Source: Fagopyrum homotropicum (Eukaryota > Streptophyta > Magnoliopsida > Caryophyllales > Polygonaceae). From it: 64,000 nt of DNA. Location of the stretch: the NCBI GenBank assembly GCA_033239125.1, contig BSWB01000003.1:112860320-112924319 (forward strand), written 5' to 3'. The notes under the pieces are model-generated. The model saw only the letters and a program-made list of their open reading frames with translations. It made no database searches and had not been told where the DNA came from. The first letter of the stretch is position 1. Each line of letters starts with the position of its first letter. Position numbers and translations under genes: made by a program. This document shows, piece after piece, positions 45,715 to 55,168 of the stretch.

Positions 45715-45990
45715 TGACTAAGTGTAATATGTATTGTTATTTTGTTTTGTGTTGTTCTTGTTTTTATGACTAAGTGTAATATGTGTTGTTATTTTGTTAT
45801 GACTAAATGTAATATTTATCGTTAATTTGTTATGTGTCATTATTTTGTTATGTGTTGTTATTTTGTTATTTGTTGTTCTTTTATAATATGTGTCAAAACC
45901 GAAATACATAAATTCAAACCGAAATACATAAAGTCGTACTGAAATACATGAAGTGAACCCGGAATACATAAAGTCAAAACAAAATATAAT
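45715..45990. repeat. Two arrays of short tandem repeats
   Basis: 45715-45890 has repeats of about 18 bases related to GTGTTGTTATTTTGTTAT, with interspersed ATGACTAAGTGTAATAT. 45896-45985 has four copies of a 20-21 base unit related to AAACCGAAATACATAAAGTC. Confidence 0.85.
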
Positions 45991-46249
45991 ACGTGTAATC
46001 CAGGATGCTCCTATGTAAACCGATATCAATCTCGTATCGGTTGTGATGGTCTAACATGAGATGGAGCAATATGAACTTAATGTGCAACAAACTCATCTTA
46101 AAGGGTATGTAGCTTGGATATCGGGCACGGCTCACCATGGGCAATAAGATCTCAGATAGGTGCAAGGAGTATGTGCGAACACTATAATGTTACAATTTTT
46201 TTTTAATAATTATATAGAATTTAACTTGTATAAAAGACAAAATTTAGTA

Positions 46250-47000
46250 AACAAACACCTAGGTATCTAAAATTGTAACTAGAGGAGGGCGATCCGGTGG
46301 TGGAATCTATACCGCCGAGCTGGGTAATACAAACGGGTGACCCCGCTCACTAAACTAAGACATGTAGTCCTCCAAAACAGTAAATAGATCAGGAGTTGGA
46401 AACCGACCATCTGGAGATACTCTGCTCGTGGCATCATTTCTACTCGTCCACCTATCGTCTGAGGAGTAAAACCGGACCTTGTACCCTTTGCCGCCGGCAG
46501 TAGGACGAGTCTCGAGAAGTGGGGTAATCTTCTCTATGGGACGGTCTGCACAAACCCAAATTTTCTAAGAACCCTATATGGCATACATGGCACGAAAATG
46601 TCCCCAACCTGGATCATGCCTGTGTAGGTAGACACCACGAACTCACCCTCAAAATCTATAGGCCGATCACCATACGACATAAACTTGATATCATCAGCTC
46701 TAATATGGTCGATTTGCAGACCAAATGATCTCAATCTCTTTAGGGTATGAGGTGGTGTCTTCGGGACAACTAATCTCGAAGCTCACCGAGCTGATCCATG
46801 TCTACTGGGATCCTCGGCCGCAAAACACCATAGTGAGAGAAAATGTGCATATATCTAAAATTGTACGCATTTAATTATGACATAATTAGTCTTAATAGAT
46901 AGTTATGACGTAATCGTATATAGGGTTCAAAAAATTAACATGTAAGAGAGTTGTACAACCGCCAACGGTCTTCACCTTAAGTCGTGAAACATCACCCATC
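46250..47000 (-). pseudogene. Plant mobile domain (PMD/MAIN-like) protein remnant
   Basis: Minus-strand pieces: KVKTVGGCTTLL near 46970, GVLRPRIPVDMDQLGELRD near 46800, and a 66-codon frame at 46734-46534 (DIKFMSYGDRPIDFEGEFVV, MPYRVLRKFGFVQTVP). Then RPTAGGKGYKVRFYSSDDRW and YMSWFSERGHPFVLPSS follow down to about 46300. This is the block pattern of plant mobile domain proteins, which are often carried by Mutator-like and Ty3 elements. Stops break it. It lies tail to tail with the OTU-containing transposase gene, so it is probably cargo of the same element. Confidence 0.6.
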
Positions 47001-48109
47001 ATCCTATGTAAAAATTATGAGAAAAATAGAGAGAATAAGAAGTCAAGTGAATGAAAAGTTAATATGTAAAAATTTTCTTATGAAAAATAAATGGTCAAAT
47101 ATAAAAGACATTAATGAATAGCAATAAAAAAAAAACTCTTTTAACCTCTTCTACATTGGCTTTTTCTTGGGACATTTTCTTAATGCACATGAAGAATGCC
47201 AAGTAACTCATGCAGTCATACCTTTTTATATGCCCCCGTTATCTTGCAAAATGGCGAACTTCACACATAGAAATGCACCATTTGAACATAAAAGCAAAAC
47301 AACTCCATACATATTTGAAATTATTTTACTACTGTCAAAATTTAAAGGTAAAAATTTTTACTTACTCCACAAGTATTATCTCATCAGAGTGAGTCGACAC
47401 GTCACCTAAGATCGTAGACGTCCTATTAGTACAAAACACGAACTCGAATCTATGGTAAACATGCAACTTTAAATTTGAAAGGTATAATATATAAAATCTA
47501 AAAAGAAATACTGCACAAATAATTGACTAATAACATTAATTATAACGGATAAAAATGAATCAAATGACTAACATGTTGATCCAAGTAGAAAGGCTTGATC
47601 GAGTAATGATAGTAGTTTTTTTCACCTATATTTAGACATTTAATAAAAAAAATAACTTTTTTTATTAAATGTCTAAATAGTTATGTTTTAAAGTACACAA
47701 ATAATATTGATTCAGCTGATAAACAAATACATTTTTTAAACAACACCCAATAAAAAGATATCCGTTTTTTGTTTTAATTATTTACATAAATATTAGTTTT
47801 ATTTTTTAATTTTGAAAGGAAGTCTCGATTACTAACTTTTTTTTTTTAAAAGAAGACATTAATTTTCAGATTCAATTCTTAACAAATTTTTAATTTTCGG
47901 CTATTAATATACGATTTTAATTCATTTATTTTTCGAATTTAAATGATTGATTTAGATTATTTTAGATTAAAATCTTAACGGTTATTGTTTCTATAAAAAT
48001 ATGGAGATTTTTTTTCATTGCTGATTATAAAATTTTGTAATTAAAATTGTGATGGACGGAGGTTAATCGCTAAGAAGAAGTGACAATAACACCTCCTTTT
48101 ATATATATA
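47001..48109. other. AT-rich DNA without recognisable gene
   Basis: No supported coding region. A stretch at 47630-47690 contains a short inverted repeat (TAGACATTTAATAAAAAA against TTTTTTATTAAATGTCTA), a likely small hairpin element. Confidence 0.5.
47632..47679. repeat. Hairpin-forming inverted repeat
   Basis: TTTAGACATTTAATAAAAAA is followed after about nine bases by TTTTTTATTAAATGTCTAAA, its exact reverse complement. It could be a relic of a very short MITE. Confidence 0.75.
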
Positions 48110-48822
48110 CTAGTCTAATACCCGCACCTTGTGCGGGAAAAAAAATAATTAGTAATTGAAATTTATTATTTAAATAAATTACTATTTTTTAAAAAAAAAA
48201 ACGCTAAATGTTAAGAAAAATATATTAATATCAATCTGATTAGATCATGTAACAAAAATTAATTATTAAATTTATAATAATTTTCAAAGTGTTAAATAAA
48301 AAAAATTAGGTAACAAAATTCTAATTTATTTTCTTAATATTATTACCTATAACTAAAAATTAAAGTTTTTGTTAAGAAAAATCGTTTTTTAAAATCGATT
48401 ATTTGAAAAATTTTTTTTAATAAAACGATTATTAAAATCTTTATTAACAATAATACAAATTTTTTAAATAAAATATTGTTATATCTCATATAGTAACCAA
48501 TAAGATTTAAATGTTTGTTCGGGTTTATTTTGTAAAATTTAGTTACCAAACAAAATCCTTTGAAATCTCTAAATTCGGTTAGGTGATATGTTATTTTTTG
48601 AAAAATTATTTTTATAACCGTAAGATATTGAAAATGATGACATGGACTTATTTTTGTTGAATTGGCATAATGAGATGGAAAATACTTTAATTTTGACTTA
48701 AAACTTTTATTGAATAATGGCATAATAGTAATTAAAATGTGACAAAATTGTAAATATTTGACAAAAAGTCCTAGGTGGCATGGTTAAGGTGTTGACATGT
48801 GGACGAAAAGGGTTCTATTTTA

Positions 48823-48892
<70 letters not shown>
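48110..48892 (-). mobile_element. Non-autonomous Helitron
   Basis: Read on the minus strand, the 3' end is a perfect hairpin CCCGCACAAGGTGCGGG (48130-48114 region) followed by TATTAGA and the terminal CTAG, next to a target T. This is the classic Helitron 3' terminus. The 5' end is TC at 48892-48891, preceded by the target A, and continues ..TATATACTAAAATAGAACCC. The first about 90 bases resemble the 5' end of the Helitron at 61958 (ACTAAAATA[CG]AACCC, TGCCACCTAGGA, TTTGNCAAATATTTACA). A (TA)n expansion separates TC from the rest. No gene inside. Confidence 0.8.
48824..48890. repeat. (TA)n microsatellite
   Basis: About 33 TA units without interruption, at the Helitron 5' end. Confidence 0.97.
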
Positions 48893-48893
<1 letters not shown>

Positions 48894-49672
48894 AAACAAA
48901 CCTTTTTCTTTCTTTCTAAAAAATCAATCTATTTACAGTAAAATTTTCCGTAAAAAGTTTTAAATTATATAAAATACCGAGAAATGAATAATGAGTTGTT
49001 ATTTTATTGTTTGAAGATTATTTCACTGAAATAAAAAAAAACGTAGAGATTATTATTACAATTATTTTGGATATTGATACTAATATCTAGTTTTTATACG
49101 AATTTAAATCCAAACAAATATTTAAATAAAATATTTAAAAGATTTGATCTAGTTAAATTCAAACATAATATTGCGCAAATATTAAAATTTGTGGGAGAAG
49201 CTCTATTCTAACGTAAATCCTAACAAATATTTAAATAACAGATTTCTTGTCTGATATGATTTACAAATAAATCAGCTTCTCCCAAAATCTACAAAATAAC
49301 AATATTTTTTGGTACGATTTACTTTCTACACTACAAACTTTATCATTCAGTTTGTATATACATATTGTCGTTTCTTTCTAGTGACATTATCTTTGCCGAC
49401 CTCACTTGCAGCCAGAAATTCATTCAGTATGTTTTACGCAATTATCAATGTTAATGAATGTCTTTCCGTTTATTGCTCGATTGGATGATTATGTTATTGG
49501 CCCTTTGTGTCTGAAAATGAAACTTGCGGCAACCTTGACTGAGTAGGAAGCTTCAACAAAGTTTAAGGTATTGTTTCAAGGATCTGATGCGGCTTATCTT
49601 GATTAGATTGATTCAGGAGTCTAACGGATTTTTAGGGTTTTGTGGGTTTGCTTGAGCGAGAACTAATAAAAA

Positions 49673-50095
49673 ATGAATGTTGTGGGAAAAGTTGGGAACT
49701 TGATTTCACAAGGTGTGTCTATGTTTCACCCATTTAGTGGAGTTGTTGGTATCATTGTAGTTCAACAACAAGATGGTAGTTTTTGAACCGCCCTTTCTTA
49801 TGTCTGATTTGATAAGTTTCAGGGTGTTCTTAAGCGTTCCGGTAAATTGGTGCGTATAAATGTGAATTGAGTTGAAGCTAATTTCCATATGTATCTTGAT
49901 AATTCCAGTGAGGCTTCTTTCAGTAGAGAAGTCGATCTTGGTCAAACCAATGATAGTGTTGTGAAGGATGGGAGAGGAAATGATGATGATAAAGTAAATA
50001 TAATATTGACAGTTTTGAAGAAAGTTTTGAAACCAATAGATTACAAAGCATGGTATTAGATCTTGGAGTACGTGACCATTGATGTTGAAGACTCA
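49673..50095 (+). pseudogene. Lipin N-terminal fragment (phosphatidate phosphatase PAH-like), left arm
   Basis: From ATG at 49673: MNVVGKVGNLISQG, FHPFSGVVGIIVVQQQDGSF, stop, FDKFQGVLKRSGKLVRI, stop, NFHMYLDNSSEASFSREVD. This is the lipin N-terminal domain of plant phosphatidic acid phosphohydrolases (PAH1/PAH2), which make diacylglycerol in lipid metabolism. In-frame TGA codons replace expected residues at three sites (after GSF, before FDK, before VEAN). The catalytic C-terminal domain is absent. The upstream 290 bases look like a leader. It was a pseudogene before the inverted duplication, since both arms share the same stops. Confidence 0.9.
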
Positions 50096-50370
50096 AAGAG
50101 AGTTGAGAGATTAATATTATTGTGTGATTCAATTTTGTATAAATTATGTGTTTGTATACATACACATAATTTAACAAGGGCTAATTTGGTTAGTAGGCTT
50201 TTTTGAGTTTTACTTTTAGTAACTAGGCCATTTAGTTTTTTAATTAGGTAAATATACTCCAATCTTTTGTATTATCTCTCAAACTCTAAACACTCTTCTC
50301 TCAAAGGGTACATTTACTAAAACTAAAACTCAAAAAAGCCTAGTAAACCAAATTGTTTCATTTTTAAACA

Positions 50371-50452
50371 ATAGGTAATATATTATATGTTTTATATATT
50401 ATTAGATAAATAATAATAATAATATTTAAAACATATAATATATTACCTATTG
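50371..50452. mobile_element. Small MITE-like palindrome in the right arm
   Basis: ACAATAGGTAATATATTATA near 50371 and its reverse complement near 50452 flank an AT-rich centre containing (ATA)n. It is absent from the left arm, so it was inserted after the inverted duplication formed. Confidence 0.7.
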
Positions 50453-50482
50453 TTAAATGATTCAAGTCTCTCAACTCTCATT

Positions 50483-50904
50483 AGTCTTCAACATCAATGG
50501 CCACACACTCCAATATTTGATACCGTGCTTTGCAATCTATTGGTTTCAAAACTTTCTTCAAAACTATCAATATTATCTTTACTTATATCATCATCGTTTT
50601 CTCTCCCATCCTTCACAACACTATCATTGGTTTGACCAGGATCAACTTCTCTACTGAAAGAAGCCTCACCGGAATTATCAAGATACATATGGAAATTAGC
50701 TTCAACTCAATTCACATTTATAAGCACCAATTTACCAGAACGCTTAAGAACACCCTGAAACTTATCAAATCAGACATAAGAAAGGGCGGTTCAAAAACTA
50801 CCATCTTGTTGTTGAACTACAATGATACCAAAAACTCCACTAAATGGGTGAAACATAGACACACCTTGTGAAATCAAGTTCCCAACTTTTCCCACGACAT
50901 TCAT
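50483..50904 (-). pseudogene. Lipin N-terminal fragment, right arm
   Basis: Mirror copy with ATG at 50904-50902. It has the same three TGA stops as the left arm, with minor differences (GVFGII, LDNSGEASF, VDPGQTND). It extends slightly further, through NIDSFEESFETNRLQS. The shared lesions date the inverted duplication after the loss of the reading frame. Confidence 0.9.
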
Positions 50905-51324
50905 CTTTTATTAGTTCTCGCTCAAGCAAACCCACAAAACCCTAAAAATCCGTTAGACTCCTGAATCAATCTAATCAAGATAAGCCGCATCAGATCCTTG
51001 AAACAATACCTTAAACTTTTTTGAAGCTTCCTACTCAGTCAAGGCTGCCGTAAGTTTCATTTTCAGACACAAAGGACCAATAACACAATCATCCAATCGA
51101 GCAATAAACGGAACGACGATCATTAGCATTGATAACTGTGTAAAACATACCGAATGAATTTCTGGCTGCAATTGAGGTCGGAAAAGATAATGTCAAAGAA
51201 ACGGCGGTATGTATATATGCCGATGATAAAGCTTGTGGCGTACAAATTAAATCGTACCAAGAAATATTGTATGAGATTGTTATTTTGTAGATTTTGAGAG
51301 AAACTGATTTATTTTTGGGATTGA

Positions 51325-51516
51325 TTAGCTATTTAGTATAAGATTTAATTCGAGAAAAAACGTGAGGACGCCACCTTAACATCAATGTCGATGTCTACTT
51401 TAGTAAAAACGATTTTTTTTCTTAGTTAGTTATGTAGTATAAAATTTATTCCGAAAAAAAGTGAGAACGCCACATCAGTATCAATGTCGACGTCTACTTT
51501 AGTAAAAGTATATAGA
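51325..51516 (-). mobile_element. Candidate Helitron 5' end, present as two tandem copies
   Basis: On the minus strand the sequence at 51516 begins TCTATATACTTTTACTAAAG next to a target A, the usual form of a Helitron 5' terminus. An imperfect second copy of the about 90-base end lies directly inside it (51325-51413, with ACTAAAGTAGACATCGACAT). The matching 3' end would have to lie to the left. The only typical one is at 48110, which would place the lipin inverted repeat inside a 3.4 kb Helitron; this pairing is inference. Confidence 0.45.
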
Positions 51517-51666
51517 TAATATATTTTTTATAATTTTTATTTATTGTATAACTATAAATTATACAAAACACAATAAAAAAATTACTAAGAGAATATTGAG
51601 TATAAATTATAGGTTTAGAACACGATCAATACACTAAGAAAATCAAAGACTAATACTATATTGAAA

Positions 51667-51700
51667 CTAGTGCATAGCCCGCACCTTGTGCGGGTATATT
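51667..51700 (-). other. Helitron 3' terminus without identified 5' partner
   Basis: Minus strand: hairpin CCCGCACAAGGTGCGGG, then GCTATGCA and CTAG followed by T. It is the same hairpin as at 48110 and 52097. No 5' terminus was found between 51700 and 52096, so its partner is lost or it is a second end of the Helitron that ends at 52097. Confidence 0.75.
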
Positions 51701-52096
51701 TATGGATTGAATCCTTTGAGTAATATGTCATGAGTCGTGTGAATTGAATAATCTTATTTAACGCAAACGCATTCTAACATATATTAAAAAAATATATTTA
51801 TGTAAAAAATAATGTAACAGTAGTCGAATTTGAAAAAACCAATTATAAAAATCTATTTATGTAAAAATAATTTATAAAATATAATTATAAAAAAATTTGT
51901 AATAATAAAAAAATATAAAAAAACCCATTATAAAATATATTTATGTAAAATAAATTTTGAAAATCCAATATTTTAAGAAACTCGAATCAAAAAAAAGAAA
52001 ATTGAATTATAGTTTGAAGAAGAACCATAAACGATTATGAAACTATTACTAAACGAATTAGTTAATTGTACCCTACCTTATAGTTATAAAATATAA
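51701..52096. other. AT-rich spacer between two Helitron 3' ends
   Basis: No coding region or structured element recognised apart from A/T-rich tracts. Confidence 0.5.
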
Positions 52097-52127
52097 CTAG
52101 TATATAACCCGCACCTTGTGCGGGGTT

Positions 52128-53645
52128 GGTAACACCCAAAATTTTGGCGTGTTTTCGATATTTATTTATTTATTTTTCTTTCCGGCTTTTATCGATATTA
52201 TAAATAGCTTAATATATGTGGCGAGTATTTCTATGTCGTAACTTAAATTATTGTATTATTATCGAGAATATATATTGTGAGAACGACTTCTATATTGTAA
52301 ATGATATTTTACGAGTATATCTATATATTTTAGGTATACACATATTCCGTATCTTATCTCGGAATGGTTTCCGATCCAGATATTCCGTTCGGACAGTTTA
52401 TCGATTTATTTTATCATCTCCTTTTTATTTTTATTTTTATTTTTTTATTTTTTATTTATTATTATTTTTTTTCGGCCCTAGCTTGTTAGCACCGTTCACC
52501 TTGGCCTTGCCCGCCCAGGCTATCTCTGTGTAGCCCTGCTACTCCATTCCAGTCTACCACCACCTGCAGCCTGCGTCACCTAGCAAGACCCTGTAAGTAA
52601 GCAAGAATAACCTGCTAACCGACCCCTGCTTTCCCCTCTGTGCATCTCTTCCTAGCCTATACAGCAACACCAATCTACCCCATCTCGCACCTTTGGATTC
52701 CTCATTCGCTTCACCCTCCTACCATACCACTCTGCTACTAGTGCTTCCTTCTCAGCCCTCCTCGCCTTCACCGGAACGCCATCGTCTCTCCTTGTAACCT
52801 CCGGCTCGCCCGCCTTTGTTCTCCTCTCTCTCTCTCTCTCGAATAGCCCTCTGCATCCTGGGCGCACCACTGCTGACCAGCTTCTCGCATTACCGCTGCT
52901 TGGAACCGAAGCCCTAAGCCGGAGGATTGCCATCTGCGATTCTGCCCTACCCTTGCCCTACCGGAGATGCCGATTGCCTGCCTTTCCCCTTCGCTTCACC
53001 CTCTTCAACTCCTCTGTCGAACAGGGCTTAGCCCTCCTCATCTCCGCCTTTTCCTCGCCGGTTCTAAAGGATGGCCGCCACCCTTCTACAACCACCAGGG
53101 GAGCCATCGGAGAGCCTTCCTCCCAGCAGCCCCTGTATCCTCCTTGCCGCCGCCTTGCTGAGTTCCCCTTCTCCGTGCTCCTGATTTCAAAATTAAGGAA
53201 GGGAAACCCTATCCTCTATATTTACAGCAGCCCCCTATCTTCTTGGTTATTTGCATTTATGACCCATGTTTTGTATTTGCATACTTTGCCCAGAATTTTG
53301 AAATGTATGATTATGCCCCTGGTTATATATAATTACAGATTTTGGCCAGATTTTCTTATTTACAGTTTATGACCCAAATTCTGAGATTTAACGAGGCTGC
53401 CCTTTGTTGGATTAAATTTCGGATTATGACCCTAACGATTTTAATTGTGGTTTACGACCAAGTTCCTATGTTCGTATCATTTGCCCCAGAAAATGTGTTA
53501 GCGGCTTTTAACCAGGGATTTTAATTACGGGATATTCTTATATTTTTATACACGGTATATTATGTCTTTGTTGGAATAATTCGGTTATGGCTCAAAGTTT
53601 TAATCCCGGGTTTTTAACGTTGACTTTTGAAAATGAGTTTTCCTT

Positions 53646-53690
<45 letters not shown>

Positions 53691-55152
53691 TCTGTTCAAA
53701 TTTAGCATATGAGCTAAATTTGCTTAATTTTGGTGTTAGGTTCGGAAGCGTCCCGATAAAGGCCTAACGAGTTCAAAGTCGACATCCATTGATCGACTTC
53801 CGTCTTTCGACGTCATGTGAGTTGTCTTTTTCCGCGATCTAGTAATGTTTAGCATTAGTATCATGTTAGGTTGGATAATCTAGTATAACTTAGAGTGAAT
53901 ATCAAGTAGTGGTTATGGACCTTAGGTGAGTTTTGTGGATTGTGAAATTTTGTAAGGCTTGAGGAATTGATATTATCTCGTGAGGTTGTTTATGGCTTTA
54001 AGTTGTATGTTGAGCTTGTGAGAAATTAGGAGTTGAGGTTGTATGATCGTTGGGTTGTGGACTAGAACGAGAGTATCCTAGTGGTGTTGTGAGTTATGAT
54101 CATGCGAGATCCGAGGGTTTAGAAGTCTTAGGACTTCTAGATTTCGTTGAATATGATGTGAGCATGAGGGATTCTAGGATGCGGTCTTAGAATTGAGGGT
54201 CAAATGGTCTTGCGTAGATCATTGTATAGAAGTCTAAGACTTCTATTGTGAGTGGGTTGTTGTTGATATAGTTATCTTCTTGTGAGCAGGTTATGGGCTT
54301 CCTCCCCTTAGGAAGCGAGAGAGTTGTGAGTTGAGTGTGGTGACGAGGTAAGTCTCCGGACTTACTTAGCTCGTATTCCTTGTATTAGCGTTGATGTGTG
54401 TTTGGTGGTGTGTGTTTATTGTTTATGTAATAACAACTAAACCGGAAACAAGATTACCGACCTTTATATATTATTTTGGCCCAAGTGTATGATAACGGGC
54501 GGTGACATCATCTGCCTAGCTCTTGCGAGAGTCTAGGAGGTTCTTGGCGACTAGCCCGTGCTGGTTAGACGGTCGGAGGCATCCGCACCGTTCCATGCCG
54601 GTAAGTAGGGACCGAGGCGGGACCACAGTGGTCTCGTGTCACAAAACTAAGTTGAATTAGAACGGGATATGACTTAATAATAAAAAGATAATAAACCGGA
54701 ATTGTGTGCTTTGAGAATGTTGTGTGTTTATGATGATTTATTTGTGTTTGTGCCTTTCCCATTGATTCTAATGCTTCGAATATTAGCTAACGGTTTTATA
54801 CCGACTGTTGTAGATTGCATTGCAGGTTAGGATTGCGGCCGAGAGATCCGGAAGAGTGGGCAGCCGGGGTTCCGTACATTTTAGGATTGGGTTTTGGGTG
54901 GAGTCGAGTTTGAGTATTGTAATTATTGTATGTTGTATGGCGTTTAGCCTTTGGGGTTGTACTTTTCGGCTGAAGTCCTTTGTTGCATTCTTTCGGGTTT
55001 TTCTTTTCATTGTATAAAAATGTATTTCAGTTTAGGCCTTTATTTGTGCCTTGTTGTAAGATCCGGTGAAATTGTTGTCAAGCTAAGGGTCGGGACCCAT
55101 TGTGAGGTCCCAACCCGTAGCATCCCGAGTCCCGCGGATTCGGGGTGTTACA
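52128..55152 (+). repeat. 5' LTR of TE-E
   Basis: About 3.0 kb. Starts GGTAACACCC (first base differs from the usual T) and ends GGGGTGTTACA. It has a GC-rich part (52480-53170) without credible coding, a (TA)n tract at 53649-53685, and the ACGGGCGGTGACATCAT..CTCGTGTCACAAAA module shared with TE-A/TE-B LTRs. Over their common length it is nearly identical to the 3' LTR; for example, 54783-55010 and 60610-60837 translate to the same peptide. Confidence 0.9.
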
Positions 55153-55156
55153 AAAG

Positions 55157-55168
55157 TGATATCAGAGC
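55157..55168 (+). other. Primer binding site of TE-E
   Basis: TGATATCAGAGC, one base different from the TE-A/TE-B site, four bases after the LTR end. Confidence 0.75.

Larger units (their letters stand above)
49268..51318. repeat. 2 kb inverted repeat built from a lipin/PAH pseudogene
   Basis: Left arm about 49268-50230, right arm about 50300-51318. The arms are reverse complements with scattered mismatches and two differing small insertions near the centre (a hairpin at about 50140-50170 on the left and a MITE-like palindrome at 50371-50452 on the right). Each arm carries the 5'UTR-like sequence and N-terminal coding part of a lipin, oriented toward the centre. A transcript through the locus would fold into a long hairpin. 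Confidence 0.92.

Noticed and set aside
48343..48723. A 126-codon minus-strand frame rich in Ile, Lys and Phe
   Set aside because: Low-complexity product of AT-rich DNA inside a non-autonomous Helitron.
49706..50177. Minus-strand frames in the left arm of the inverted repeat
   Set aside because: Antisense of the lipin fragment; the sense strand carries the family similarity.
52652..53524. Frames of 60-139 codons in a GC-rich stretch, repeated at 58725-59372
   Set aside because: These are inside the two LTRs of TE-E, with no start context or family; compositional open frames.
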